Positions 1-8,424 of a stretch of 64,000 nucleotides of DNA are shown piece by piece. The notes under the pieces are model-generated. The model was not told where the DNA came from. It worked only from the letters and a program-made list of their open reading frames with translations, and ran no database searches. The DNA lies in contig JBAYMS010000001.1 of assembly GCA_041663425.1 (NCBI GenBank), positions 1-64,000 of the forward strand. The letters are read 5' to 3'. The DNA is from FEN-1322 sp041663425. GTDB taxonomy: Bacteria; Omnitrophota; Gorgyraeia; 2-01-FULL-45-10. The stretch's first letter is position 1. Each line of letters starts with the position of its first letter. Position numbers and translations under genes: made by a program.

Positions 1-263
1 CCTTTTGCAGCACATACAAACGCAAGGGCTATTCCGGTATTGCCCGATGTAGGCTCTATAATAACAGAGTCTTTCTTTAAAGCCCCGCGCCGCTCGGCGT
101 CCTCTATCATGGCCACGCCAATTCTGTCTTTTACGCTGGATAATGGATTAAAAAATTCAAGCTTAGCCAAAACCGATGCATTTAAGCCTTTGGTGAGTTT
201 ATTTATCATTACCAAAGGAGTGTTGCCCACCGTTTTTGTTATGTCTGGAAATATTCTGGCCAT
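1..263 (-). CDS. cysK: Cysteine synthase (O-acetylserine sulfhydrylase), 5' part only
   Basis: PLP enzyme that makes L-cysteine from O-acetylserine and sulfide. Only the first ~87 codons are inside the window; the rest runs off the left edge. The N-terminus has the family pattern: TVGNTPLV near residue 11, the NPLSSVKDRIG segment that carries the PLP lysine, and EPTSGNTGIALA, the phosphate/substrate loop. The ATG at 263 follows an AGGAGA ribosome site with good spacing. The gene has its own strong promoter just after bioA, so it is probably a separate unit from the biotin operon. CysK versus CysM or a cystathionine beta-synthase-like member cannot be settled from this fragment. Confidence 0.9.
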   Translation of the reverse strand, partial: MARIFPDITKTVGNTPLVMINKLTKGLNASVLAKLEFFNPLSSVKDRIGVAMIEDAERRGALKKDSVIIEPTSGNTGIALAFVCAAK

Positions 264-311
264 AATGTCTCCTGATTGATAATCCCAATAAATATGATTA
301 ACTTAGTAGTG

Positions 312-339
312 ATTATACAATAATGGTTATTTTTGTCAA
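312..339 (-). promoter_or_regulatory. Sigma70-type promoter of cysK
   Basis: On the minus strand TTGACA (334-339) and TATAAT (312-317) are separated by 16 bp, both perfect consensus hexamers, about 50 bp upstream of the cysK ATG. Just downstream of the -10 is the AT-rich near-palindrome ACTAAGTTAAT, loosely like the core of Rrf2/IscR-type operators; that regulatory reading is only a guess. Confidence 0.8.
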
Positions 340-347
340 CTATTTTT

Positions 348-1688
348 TTATAGTTTAATTTTTTCCAGTATTTGGCAGGTGTTGGATAGGATGTAGTCCA
401 GGTCGGACTCTCCGACGGATAGTGGAAGGAATAGATACGCAATATTGCCCAATGGCCGAAGGACAAGTTTTCTTTTTAACCCTTCTTTATAGATGTTGAG
501 CCCTATCCTCTCTTCAAAACCGAAAGATTCTTTTTTCTTTTTATCCCTGACCAGTTCTATAGCACCTATTAAGCCGATTTGCCTGACATCTCCGGCTATC
601 GGAAACTTGCGGAACCTCTCCAGGCCCTCTTGTAATAATTTTGCGGTCTCTTTTACTTTGCCGAGGGTTCCTTCTTCTTTAAATATATCAAGGCTTGCCA
701 GTGCCGCGGCACAAACCACAGGATTTGCCGTATACGTATGTCCGTGATAAAAGGTCTTCTTCTTTTGATATTCGGCGTAAAAAGCCTTATATATCTTTTC
801 CGTGGTCATCGTTACACCTAAAGGCAAAGTCCCTGAGGTTATGCCCTTTGAAAGGCACATGAAATCAGGCCTTACGTCTGCATGTTCACAGGCAAACATT
901 TTTCCAGTTCGCCCGAACCCGGTAGCTACTTCGTCTAATATAAGATGGACATGATACTTTTTGGCAAGCCCGGCAGCCTTTGCCAGATATTCTTCCGGAT
1001 ATATGATCATACCGCCCGCTGCCATTACCAATGGTTCAAGAATGACCGCAGATATTTCGTCAGAATATTTTTTCAGTATTTTTTCCAGACCGTCCGCGCA
1101 TTCGATATTACAGCTGGCCTTGTCTTTTTTCATCGGACAGCGGTAACAATAAGGCGATGGCGCCCTGAACGTATCGAAAAGGAGAGGTGAGAATGTTTCA
1201 TTAAAAATACTTAATCCCCCGACTGACATAGCGCCTATAGTGTCGCCATGATACCCGGCGTCGAGGGCAACAAATTTCGTTTTTTCCTTTTGCCCTATAT
1301 TGTGCCAATACTGAAAAGAGATTTTAAGGGCCGTCTCGACCGCAGTCGAGCCGTTGTCGGAGAAGAAGACTCTTTTTAAATTTTCCGGCGCAATAGATAT
1401 TAACCGTTCGGCTAAAAGTATCGCATTCTTGTGAGTAAATCCGGCGAACATGATATGGTCTATGGCCTTCAGCTGCTTCCTGATAGCTTCGGCTATCCTG
1501 GGATGATTGTGGCCATGGACATTGCACCACCAGCTCGATATTGTGTCGTAATAAAAGTTACCGTGTGCGTCGTAGAGCTTCAGCCCTTTCGCCTTCTCGA
1601 TGAAGATGGGCGGGAAATTTTCACAGTCCTTCATCTGTGTATAAGGATGCCAGTTATATTTTAAGTCTTTTTCCAGCCATTTATCCAT
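348..1688 (-). CDS. bioA: Adenosylmethionine-8-amino-7-oxononanoate aminotransferase
   Basis: Class III PLP aminotransferase converting 8-amino-7-oxononanoate (KAPA) to 7,8-diaminononanoate with SAM as amino donor, the antepenultimate step of biotin synthesis. The 446-residue protein is full length. It shows the BioA hallmark WHPYTQ near residue 13, SSWWCNVHGH near 51, DNGSTAVETALK near 111, LDEVATGFGRTG near 251 with the PLP-binding Asp, and the Schiff-base lysine in LSKG near 281. It is the last gene of the six-gene biotin operon and its start lies 28 bp inside the end of bioD, suggesting translational coupling. Confidence 0.96.
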   Translation of the reverse strand: MDKWLEKDLKYNWHPYTQMKDCENFPPIFIEKAKGLKLYDAHGNFYYDTISSWWCNVHGHNHPRIAEAIRKQLKAIDHIMFAGFTHKNAILLAERLISIAPENLKRVFFSDNGSTAVETALKISFQYWHNIGQKEKTKFVALDAGYHGDTIGAMSVGGLSIFNETFSPLLFDTFRAPSPYCYRCPMKKDKASCNIECADGLEKILKKYSDEISAVILEPLVMAAGGMIIYPEEYLAKAAGLAKKYHVHLILDEVATGFGRTGKMFACEHADVRPDFMCLSKGITSGTLPLGVTMTTEKIYKAFYAEYQKKKTFYHGHTYTANPVVCAAALASLDIFKEEGTLGKVKETAKLLQEGLERFRKFPIAGDVRQIGLIGAIELVRDKKKKESFGFEERIGLNIYKEGLKRKLVLRPLGNIAYLFLPLSVGESDLDYILSNTCQILEKIKL

Positions 1689-2221
1689 ATAGGCACTTTC
1701 CGTATAAATTTTTTCACGATCTCCGGATTATCTTTTAATATAAGTTTATTTTCCTTAGGTGAAATGCTGTTAAATACCACGCCCAGGACTTTCATTTTCC
1801 TTACCTTTAATGCTTCAAGACTTAAAAGGGTGTGATTTATCGTGCCAAGCCTATTAGCAGATACGAGCAGGACCGGAATCTTAAGCTCTTTGACTATATC
1901 AATCAGAAGAACCTTTTCTGTAACCGGCACCATGAGCCCGCCGGTGCCTTCCACAACTACGACATCAAAATTCCGCGCCAGTTTTTTAAATTCCGATTTT
2001 ATCTTTGCTATGTTTATCTTTTTGCCTTCGCGCTTTGCGGCAAGATGCGGAGAAGCCGGCAGTTTAAAAGAAAATACCGCTGAACTTTTCATAACCCCGG
2101 TCTCAACCCATTTCTGAACCGCTACCCTGTGCCCGAGCGCTGATAAATACTGTGCGACGAGCTTCGTCATCACAGTCTTGCCTGCACCTGTATCCGTCCC
2201 TGCTATGAATATGGCCTTCAT
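1661..2221 (-). CDS. bioD: ATP-dependent dethiobiotin synthetase
   Basis: Closes the ureido ring of dethiobiotin from 7,8-diaminononanoate, CO2 and ATP. The P-loop GTDTGAGKT is at residues 8-16 and the second family motif VEGTGGLMVP near residue 94. At 186 residues it is shorter than the ~225 residues of enterobacterial BioD, and the usual KPV substrate-loop motif after the P-loop reads QKWVETG instead, so the substrate lysine is shifted or replaced. Position between bioC and bioA, with 4 bp overlap with bioC upstream, supports the assignment strongly. Confidence 0.93.
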   Translation of the reverse strand: MKAIFIAGTDTGAGKTVMTKLVAQYLSALGHRVAVQKWVETGVMKSSAVFSFKLPASPHLAAKREGKKINIAKIKSEFKKLARNFDVVVVEGTGGLMVPVTEKVLLIDIVKELKIPVLLVSANRLGTINHTLLSLEALKVRKMKVLGVVFNSISPKENKLILKDNPEIVKKFIRKVPIWINGWKKT

Positions 2222-2994
2222 CTGAATGCCTCACAAAAAAATATCTGGTAAGTTGCTTCAACTGTTCCGAAACATTCCATATATTTATTCTCTATCTTTT
2301 TAATAAAGCCGGGGCTCCATAACTTTCCCAACCCTGCGCCCCGTCCGCGAGTGCCGGAATATTTCACCTTCCTTAATAAATCTGTGAGCGAAGGATATGT
2401 TTCTGTCATAATTCTCTCTGTCACCCGGACATCTTTGAAATGCTTACGGAAAATAAGACCGATCTTTTCTTTGTCGTAGAAATTATCCGCTGTCATCGGA
2501 ACATCTTTTCCGGCTACGGCCATGATAGACTTTTTAAGCTCAAGGAATGTCTTCGGACCAAATATGGAAAATGTCACGGCACCGTCTTCTTTGATCAGAT
2601 CTTTAAGCTTCCCGGACATGCTCTCGAGATCGCCGAGCCAATGAAAGACGGCATTTGATGTAACGAGATCGAATTTTCTGTTAAACTCGGCCGTCTCAGC
2701 GTCCGCCGTCCAAAAGACAGTATTCCCGTCCGACAATTTCTTTTCCGCCAGCTTAATCATCGCGTCGGAAATGTCTATCGCTTCTATCCTGCTTTTCCGG
2801 AACGCATCTCTGAGAAGCTGTGTATAATTACCGGTCCCGCATCCTATCTCAAGGATCGTTCCGGCCTTGCACACCGGCAGCCTTTTAATAAGCATCCGCG
2901 CAGCTTCATTCTGGACGTCATTATTATCATCGTAGTAATTGGCATTCCTCGAAAAATTATTACAGATCGTTGTCTTGCTTATACTATTTTCCAT
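2218..2994 (-). CDS. bioC: Malonyl-ACP O-methyltransferase
   Basis: SAM-dependent methyltransferase that caps malonyl-ACP as a methyl ester so that fatty acid synthase can build the pimeloyl chain. The class I SAM motif is ILEIGCGTGNYTQLL around residue 45, followed by AIDISDAMI and the SNAVFHWL segment typical of BioC. An ATG exists 21 bp further upstream, but the ATG at 2994 has an AGGGATG site at good distance and gives the usual N-terminus. The gene start overlaps the end of the upstream alpha/beta hydrolase gene by 11 bp. Confidence 0.9.
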   Translation of the reverse strand: MENSISKTTICNNFSRNANYYDDNNDVQNEAARMLIKRLPVCKAGTILEIGCGTGNYTQLLRDAFRKSRIEAIDISDAMIKLAEKKLSDGNTVFWTADAETAEFNRKFDLVTSNAVFHWLGDLESMSGKLKDLIKEDGAVTFSIFGPKTFLELKKSIMAVAGKDVPMTADNFYDKEKIGLIFRKHFKDVRVTERIMTETYPSLTDLLRKVKYSGTRGRGAGLGKLWSPGFIKKIENKYMECFGTVEATYQIFFCEAFR

Positions 2995-3652
2995 AAAACA
3001 CATCCCTGAAATCATTTCTTAAGAACGGGGCGTGAAGAGCGCATGGTACAATAATAAATTCAGCGGCTGAGAAATCATCCTTCAATTCATTTAAGCCCTC
3101 TATCGGCGCTATTTTATCGCATCCGCCGTGAATAAATCTTACAGCGATATTTTTCAGCTTTGCGCTATCAAGCTCTGCGCGTCCAAGATAATTCAGCCCC
3201 TCTATAAGTTCATCAAGGCCCCGGCTTTCCATATATCTTTTTTTTATTTCTTCGTCCGTGAAACATTCATTATAAAATTTGTGCAGATACGCAACCTTGT
3301 TCCTCCTGATAAATATTTTTACGTTTTCCAGGCCCTGCCGGTCATATTTCCTGCGCATACCGACAAAAGTAATATCTTTTACACGTTCCGCATAATTTGA
3401 CGCAAAATCAGCGGCTAAATATCCGCCTAAAGACCAGCCAAGAATCGATATTTTGTCCAAAGCCATCTTGTTTAAAGTTTGCCCAAGAGCTGATTCAAAA
3501 TCATCCGGAGAAAGCTGAACAGGCAGTAAATAATTGAAATCGAGGTCGAGCGTATCAAAGATCCTGTGATCCGTCGCCCATCCAGGTATGAGCAATATCG
3601 TTTCTTTAAAGCCTCTGTCGGTAAGTTTAAATTCCGATTTGCGAGATGTCAT
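2984..3652 (-). CDS. bioH: BioH-like pimeloyl-ACP methyl ester carboxylesterase (alpha/beta hydrolase)
   Basis: Alpha/beta hydrolase predicted to remove the methyl cap placed by BioC, releasing pimeloyl-ACP for BioF. The nucleophile elbow is GWSLGGYLA around residue 92; the other triad members are likely the Asp in GGCDKIAP and the His in ALHAPF near the C-terminus. It sits between bioF and bioC as BioH, BioG, BioK or BioV genes do in other genomes. The sequence alone does not separate BioH from the unrelated-by-origin BioG (DUF452) type; the GWSLGG elbow would suit either. A TTG six bases upstream is a possible earlier start, but the ATG at 3652 has an AAGG site seven bases before it. Confidence 0.72.
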   Translation of the reverse strand: MTSRKSEFKLTDRGFKETILLIPGWATDHRIFDTLDLDFNYLLPVQLSPDDFESALGQTLNKMALDKISILGWSLGGYLAADFASNYAERVKDITFVGMRRKYDRQGLENVKIFIRRNKVAYLHKFYNECFTDEEIKKRYMESRGLDELIEGLNYLGRAELDSAKLKNIAVRFIHGGCDKIAPIEGLNELKDDFSAAEFIIVPCALHAPFLRNDFRDVFYGK

Positions 3653-4778
3653 CGGCAAGCCTTTTTAAAACAGTCGTTTTGTGGTCGAAACTGAGAGAAA
3701 ATCTTAATCGGGCCTCGCCCTGCGGGACTGTGGGCGGACGTATCGGAAGGACCCAATAGCCCTTTGCCTGCAGAGCCTCTGCCGCCTTCACGGTTTTATT
3801 ATTATCTCCAATGATAACTGGTATGATCTGGCTCGACCCATTTACATCGAAACCTCTTTCTTTCAGAATATTGCGTAAATATTCCGCCGATCTTAAAAGC
3901 TCCTGCCTTCTGTGCGGTTCTTTTTTAACAAGCTCGATGCCGGCAAGGTTGCAGGCAATGGTGGCAGGGGGAAGCGCTGTGGAATATATAAAACTCCTGC
4001 ATTTATTTACCATGTAATCTATGACATCGCCCGAAGATGCAAGATAAGCTCCGAAACTGCCCAGCGCCTTGCCGAATGTTCCCATGATAAGATCTATTTT
4101 ATCTGTAAGACCTTCTGCTTCTACAATGCCGGAGCCCCTCGGACCAAATATGCCTGTGGCGTGAGCTTCATCAACCATGATAGCGCAGTCAAATTTCTCT
4201 TTAAGCGCAACAAGACCTTTTAAATCCGGCCTGTCGCCATCCATACTGAATATGGTTTCCGTAATTATGAGCGCTCTCTTAAATTTAAACCGCTCCTTTT
4301 CCAGAAGAGACTCGAGGTGCGCATTATCATTATGTTTAAACCTGAAAAATTTTACGCCGGAGAGCATCAACCCGTCAACTATACTGGCGTGATTAAGTTT
4401 ATCGGAAAATATAACGTCACCCTCACCGTATAAGGCACTCAATATGCCGACGTTTGCCTGATAACCGGAATTAAACACGAGCGCTTTTTCTTTGCCTTTA
4501 AATTCTGCTGTCTTCTCTTCGAGCTTATGATAAATATCATTATCTCCGCTTAAGAGGCGGGATCCTGACGAGCCTACACCGTATTTATCGGATGCTTCCT
4601 TCGCAGCTTCTATTAAAGCGGGGTGGTTTGACAAGCCCAGATAATCGTTCGAGGAAAAATCTACGTATTCTTTTCCGCCCAGCTGTATAAGGCCGGATCT
4701 TCGTCCGCTGGCAGGACGCAATTTCCTGAGCAGCCCTTCAGCGCTCCTCGTTTTTAAAAATTCTTTTATCTCTTCCAT
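3627..4778 (-). CDS. bioF: 8-amino-7-oxononanoate synthase
   Basis: PLP-dependent alpha-oxoamine synthase condensing pimeloyl-ACP with L-alanine to KAPA. Visible motifs are FSSNDYLGLSNHP near the N-terminus, GSSGSRLLSGD, the VDEAHATGIFGPRG motif and the PLP lysine in GTFGKALGSFG. The ATG at 4778 gives MEEIKEFL, the usual start for the family at ~383 residues; a longer open frame to 4937 runs into bioB and is rejected. The start overlaps bioB by 13 bp. Confidence 0.95.
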   Translation of the reverse strand: MEEIKEFLKTRSAEGLLRKLRPASGRRSGLIQLGGKEYVDFSSNDYLGLSNHPALIEAAKEASDKYGVGSSGSRLLSGDNDIYHKLEEKTAEFKGKEKALVFNSGYQANVGILSALYGEGDVIFSDKLNHASIVDGLMLSGVKFFRFKHNDNAHLESLLEKERFKFKRALIITETIFSMDGDRPDLKGLVALKEKFDCAIMVDEAHATGIFGPRGSGIVEAEGLTDKIDLIMGTFGKALGSFGAYLASSGDVIDYMVNKCRSFIYSTALPPATIACNLAGIELVKKEPHRRQELLRSAEYLRNILKERGFDVNGSSQIIPVIIGDNNKTVKAAEALQAKGYWVLPIRPPTVPQGEARLRFSLSFDHKTTVLKRLADDISQIGI

Positions 4779-5689
4779 GCGGACTTTATCTCTTTTATCA
4801 GTTTTTGATCCTCGCAAACTTCCCGGCCGCGCACTGTCAGGTATCCGCCGATAAGCATACCGTTTGCGCCTGCCATGAATGCGGAGGCCTGAAAATCTTT
4901 CAGGACAGTTTCCCTGCCGGCAGCAAGCTTTACGCATTTATCTTTTAATATGATCCTGAATATCGCAATAGTCCTGATAGCGTCTGTACAGGAAATGTTG
5001 TCGGCACCCTCAAGAGGTGTCCCGTCCACAGGCACCAGGATATTTACCGGCACAGAATCAACGTCGAGCTCTTTTAAAACCATCGCCATGTCTATCCTGT
5101 CCTGCCATGTCTCGCCCAGGCCGATGATCCCTCCCGAACAAACCTCAAGGCCTGCTTTCTTTGCTGCCTTTATAGTCCCGATCCTTTCTGAGAAAGTATG
5201 AGTGGTTACGATCTTCCGGAAGTAGCGCGGAGATGTTTCTATATTATGATGGTATCGGCTCATCCCGGATCGCTTCAAAAATTTCAGCTCTTCTACGCCT
5301 AACTTACCCAATGAACCACATACCTTAATACCGATCTTATTTCTGATCTCGGTTATGCACTTGGCGATCCTATTCAGATCTGCATCTGTAAGAACATTAC
5401 CGCTTGTAACAATGCCAAATCTTTCTGCACCGTTCTTTTTTGCAGCAATGGCTGCCATAAATATTTCATTATTGGATTTCAGCGGATAGGTTTCTATACC
5501 TGTGGCATGACGGCATGATTGGGCGCAGAATTTGCAGTCCTCGGAGCAGGAGCCGGACTTAGCGTTCAGTATAGTGCATATATCAAGACGCGTGCCGGAA
5601 TCCTCAGCCCTCACACTGTCAGCTATCTTTATAAGTTCCGCTATCGGAAGTTTAAGAAGTTTTTTCAGCTCTTTATGTTCTATTTTCAT
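4766..5689 (-). CDS. bioB: Biotin synthase (radical SAM)
   Basis: Radical-SAM sulfur insertion enzyme converting dethiobiotin to biotin. The CxxxCxxC cluster ligands are in SGSCSEDCKFCAQS near residue 50, followed by the YHHNIETSPRYF segment and the AAGRETVL segment with the [2Fe-2S] arginine region. Full length (307 residues). It is the first gene of the operon. The ATG at 5689 has no ribosome site in front, and the -10 box lies only 13 bp upstream, so the message is probably leaderless or nearly so. The BirA operator overlaps this start. Confidence 0.96.
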   Translation of the reverse strand: MKIEHKELKKLLKLPIAELIKIADSVRAEDSGTRLDICTILNAKSGSCSEDCKFCAQSCRHATGIETYPLKSNNEIFMAAIAAKKNGAERFGIVTSGNVLTDADLNRIAKCITEIRNKIGIKVCGSLGKLGVEELKFLKRSGMSRYHHNIETSPRYFRKIVTTHTFSERIGTIKAAKKAGLEVCSGGIIGLGETWQDRIDMAMVLKELDVDSVPVNILVPVDGTPLEGADNISCTDAIRTIAIFRIILKDKCVKLAAGRETVLKDFQASAFMAGANGMLIGGYLTVRGREVCEDQKLIKEIKSAWKR

Positions 5690-5720
5690 TGTAAACTATA
5701 TTATTATATTTGGTTTACGA
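5689..5720 (-). promoter_or_regulatory. BirA operator (BirA box) over the bioB promoter
   Basis: Inverted repeat on the plus strand TTGTAAACT (5689-5697), 14 bp spacer, GGTTTACGA (5712-5720). The published BirA operator consensus is TTGTAAACC-N14/16-GGTTTACAA, so each half has one mismatch. The -10 hexamer TATAAT of bioB (minus strand, 5703-5708) lies in the spacer, so repressor binding would block the promoter directly. The -35 (about 5725-5731, TTTATT-like) is weak. No birA gene is in the window. Confidence 0.85.
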
Positions 5721-5734
5721 TTACAATAAAAAAA

Positions 5735-6340
5735 TTACCCTTTCAGAACATGCTCCAGTATGACATCGGCCTGCTTAGCTGCAGCTATGTTCACTCTGGG
5801 AGAAATTGCGGGCTTTGACGAGATGTCCGATTTAAGGTCGCCTATCAGCACGAAATTCTCTTTTATCCGGCTGATCTTTATGTCATCACTTGCACCTACA
5901 CCGCCGACGCCTGAAACAGAGACGGTAAATTTACTTAATTTAATAAGCTCGCCTGCAAGCATGCTTTTATTCTCCGCCTTATCGAAACATTCGGCCACTA
6001 TAGAACAATCCTTAAACAGCTCCTCAATATTACTTTTGTCGACCTTTATCTTTATGGCCTTTATATCTATATCGGGATTTATCCTTCGGAGATTTGCAAC
6101 AAGTGCGGATGTTTTATCCTGCCCGACCTGGTCGGAGAAATAGAATTGCCTGTCCAGGTTGGAATGATCAATAACGTCAAAATCCACCAGAGTAAATTTT
6201 ACAAAACCTGCCCTGACAAGCGATGCTGCGCAATTAGACCCCAGGCCTCCTAATCCTGCGATACCTATACGCACATGCTGGATCTTTTTAAAATTATCCA
6301 CGCCCAGCTTAAGTTTAAGATTTTCATAAAATGCGTTCAT
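5735..6340 (-). CDS. thiF: ThiF-family adenylyltransferase for thiazole synthesis
   Basis: E1-like enzyme expected to adenylate the C-terminal glycine of ThiS so that it can accept sulfur. The nucleotide-binding motif GIAGLGGLGSNCA is near residue 28, LVDFDVIDHSNLDRQ near 51 and DQVGQDK near 71, all typical of the E1/ThiF/MoeB fold. At 201 residues it is the short ThiF type that lacks the CxxC zinc pairs of E. coli ThiF/MoeB. It ends the thi operon and overlaps thiH by 4 bp (ATGA). Confidence 0.88.
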   Translation of the reverse strand: MNAFYENLKLKLGVDNFKKIQHVRIGIAGLGGLGSNCAASLVRAGFVKFTLVDFDVIDHSNLDRQFYFSDQVGQDKTSALVANLRRINPDIDIKAIKIKVDKSNIEELFKDCSIVAECFDKAENKSMLAGELIKLSKFTVSVSGVGGVGASDDIKISRIKENFVLIGDLKSDISSKPAISPRVNIAAAKQADVILEHVLKG

Positions 6341-7443
6341 ATATTAAGCCAATCTTTTAATACCGGCTGATAGCCTCGCCGTTCCAGGACGGACATCATT
6401 TCCGCAACATTCCTTTTATCCGATATTTCAAACTGCGGCTTATCGTCTCCGGTGCCTATGTTCGTCGTGTGGCCCCCTACATAAGTGGAAGAGCCGGCTG
6501 ACATGCGCGTAACTCCCAATGAAATAAGATTATCTCGGAATTCCGGACTCTCGCGCGTCGAAACAGATATCCCCAGCCTCGGCAAGAATAATCGCAGCGC
6601 CATTATTATCTGGACCAGCGATTTATCATCCACTACACATGCGGGAGTAAAAGCGCCTGCATGAGGCCTTAGTCTTGGAAACGAAGCTCCTATATCTACG
6701 TCGGGAAAATTATCCTGCAGATACTTTGCGTGAAGGCCGAGGCAGAACGCCTCCGCCCGCCAGTCATTCAGCCCAAGCAGGGCTCCTATATTCACATTTC
6801 TCATCCCGCTTCTGGCCCCACGATCGGGAGCATCCAGCCTAAAAGCATAATCGCGCTTCGGACCTGCCGGATGCATCGTGCTGTAAACCTCTTCGTTGTA
6901 AGTTTCCTGATATATGGTCAGGCCGTCCACGCCTGCCGAAACGAGCTCTCTGTATTCGCTTTCATTAAGTGCGTATATCTCTACCGATATCGAGCTGAAA
7001 TATTTCTTCAGCACCCCAACGCATTCCTTTATATAGGAAATAGGGCTTGCTATTTTAGATTCACCCGTCAGAACCAGAATATGCTTAAGACCGGTCTTAC
7101 TTATAAAGCGGGCTTCGCTCTCCACTTCTTCAAGGCTAAGCTTCTTCCTGACGATCTTATTTTTAGCGCTGAACCCGCAATAGACACATCTGTTTTCACA
7201 ATAGTTTGATATGTAAAGAGGTGTGTAAAGCTGGATCGTCCTGCCGAAATACCGCAGCGTAGTTTCATGAGCCCTTAAAGCCATCTCTTCAAGATACGCC
7301 CCTGCGGCAGGTGATAACAAAACGGCAAGATGTTCAATGCCCAGATCCCGCACTGATAGGGTTTTCTCAACATCTTTGGCAGAAGCTGACTTACAAATAT
7401 CCGGAATATTTTTATATTTGGAATATGTTTCGTAAAAACTCAT
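6337..7443 (-). CDS. thiH: 2-iminoacetate synthase (radical SAM)
   Basis: Cleaves tyrosine to dehydroglycine plus p-cresol, giving the C2-N donor for thiazole formation under anaerobic-type metabolism. The radical SAM cysteines are in YCENRCVYCGF around residue 82. Other family marks are LVLTGES, GLTIYQETYN and the C-terminal MSAGSSTYVGGH segment. The ATG at 7443 overlaps the end of thiG by 4 bp; a longer frame to 7632 is antisense-free but runs wholly in thiG and is rejected. Use of ThiH rather than ThiO suggests adaptation to low oxygen. Confidence 0.94.
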   Translation of the reverse strand: MSFYETYSKYKNIPDICKSASAKDVEKTLSVRDLGIEHLAVLLSPAAGAYLEEMALRAHETTLRYFGRTIQLYTPLYISNYCENRCVYCGFSAKNKIVRKKLSLEEVESEARFISKTGLKHILVLTGESKIASPISYIKECVGVLKKYFSSISVEIYALNESEYRELVSAGVDGLTIYQETYNEEVYSTMHPAGPKRDYAFRLDAPDRGARSGMRNVNIGALLGLNDWRAEAFCLGLHAKYLQDNFPDVDIGASFPRLRPHAGAFTPACVVDDKSLVQIIMALRLFLPRLGISVSTRESPEFRDNLISLGVTRMSAGSSTYVGGHTTNIGTGDDKPQFEISDKRNVAEMMSVLERRGYQPVLKDWLNI

Positions 7444-8213
7444 ACGTCTCTCAGAAATCCCGTCAACGGCGATGATGGCTTCGCCCCTACCGTACTGTGC
7501 GGCATACCTGCAAGATGTGCAAGCCTTCCTGCGCTCACAGCATCCGCAAAAGCCTTTGCCATAGCTGCCGGATCTTCCGCAACGGCGATCGCAGTATTTA
7601 CCAAAACAGCTGCGCATCCCATCTCCATACATTCACATGCACTTGAAGGCGCGCCCAGCCCCGCGTCAACTATTACAGGTATTTTTATTTCGCTTATCAG
7701 TATCTCAACGAGTTCTTTAGTCTTTATGCCGCGATTCGATCCTATGGGAGCCCCTAACGGCATGACTGCGGAAGCGCCCACATCCACTAACCTTCGCGCC
7801 ATAGAAAGATCCGGACACATATACGGCAGCACTATAAAACCTTCTTTAGCCAGCACTTCGGTCGCTTTTACGGTCTCGAGATTGTCCGGTAAAAGATATT
7901 TATTATCCCTGATTATTTCTACTTTCACCCAGTTGCCGCAGCCGGCAGCCTTTGCAAGCCGCGCTATCCTGACAGCCTCATCCGCATCCCGGGCACCCGA
8001 AGTATTCGGAACAAGAATGCATTTTTTTGGTATGTAGTTAAGAACGTTTTCTGTTTTTGATTCAATATCGACTCTGCGCAGCGCCACAGTCACAATGTCG
8101 ACGTCGCTTTCTTCGAGTGAACGCTTCATCGTCTCATAACTTGAAAATTTACCCGTCCCTATAAAAAGACGGTTTTTTATTTCCCTGCCGCCGATAGTTA
8201 AAATATCTTCCAT
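7440..8213 (-). CDS. thiG: Thiazole synthase
   Basis: TIM-barrel enzyme that builds thiazole phosphate from 1-deoxy-D-xylulose 5-phosphate, dehydroglycine and ThiS thiocarboxylate. The Schiff-base lysine is probably that in NWVKVEII near residue 97; PLGAPIGSNRGI and VDAGLGAPSSACECMEMG mark the phosphate-binding end of the barrel. 257 residues, full length. It starts 1 bp after thiS ends and overlaps thiH by 4 bp. Confidence 0.95.
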   Translation of the reverse strand: MEDILTIGGREIKNRLFIGTGKFSSYETMKRSLEESDVDIVTVALRRVDIESKTENVLNYIPKKCILVPNTSGARDADEAVRIARLAKAAGCGNWVKVEIIRDNKYLLPDNLETVKATEVLAKEGFIVLPYMCPDLSMARRLVDVGASAVMPLGAPIGSNRGIKTKELVEILISEIKIPVIVDAGLGAPSSACECMEMGCAAVLVNTAIAVAEDPAAMAKAFADAVSAGRLAHLAGMPHSTVGAKPSSPLTGFLRDV

Positions 8214-8214
8214 T

Positions 8215-8415
8215 TTATCCGCCTCCCACGAAACTTACAATTTCGATCTTATCGTCTTCGTTTAAAACAGTTCTGGCCCACTCTTCTTTCGGAACTATCT
8301 TAAAATTCTGTTCCACAACTATATGCTCAGGAATAAGTTTTTTATCGTTTATCAGCTCCAGAATGGTTTTTATCCCGCTTACCGTTTCTTCTTTACCGTT
8401 TATTTTTATATTCAC
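8215..8415 (-). CDS. thiS: Sulfur carrier protein ThiS
   Basis: 66-residue ubiquitin-like carrier. It begins MNIKINGKEE and ends in FVGGG; the terminal glycine becomes the thiocarboxylate that donates sulfur to ThiG. The size, the terminal di-glycine and the position just before thiG and near thiF make the call secure. Confidence 0.92.
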   Translation of the reverse strand: MNIKINGKEETVSGIKTILELINDKKLIPEHIVVEQNFKIVPKEEWARTVLNEDDKIEIVSFVGGG

Positions 8416-8424
8416 ATCTGTCTC

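Noticed and set aside
3..5800. Several plus-strand open frames antisense to the biotin and cysK genes
   Set aside because: They lie wholly opposite genes with strong family motifs, lack ribosome sites and have no recognisable protein pattern.
7444..7632. Upstream extension of thiH with many cysteines
   Set aside because: It is thiG sequence read in another frame; the ATG at 7443 with the 4 bp overlap gives the known N-terminus.
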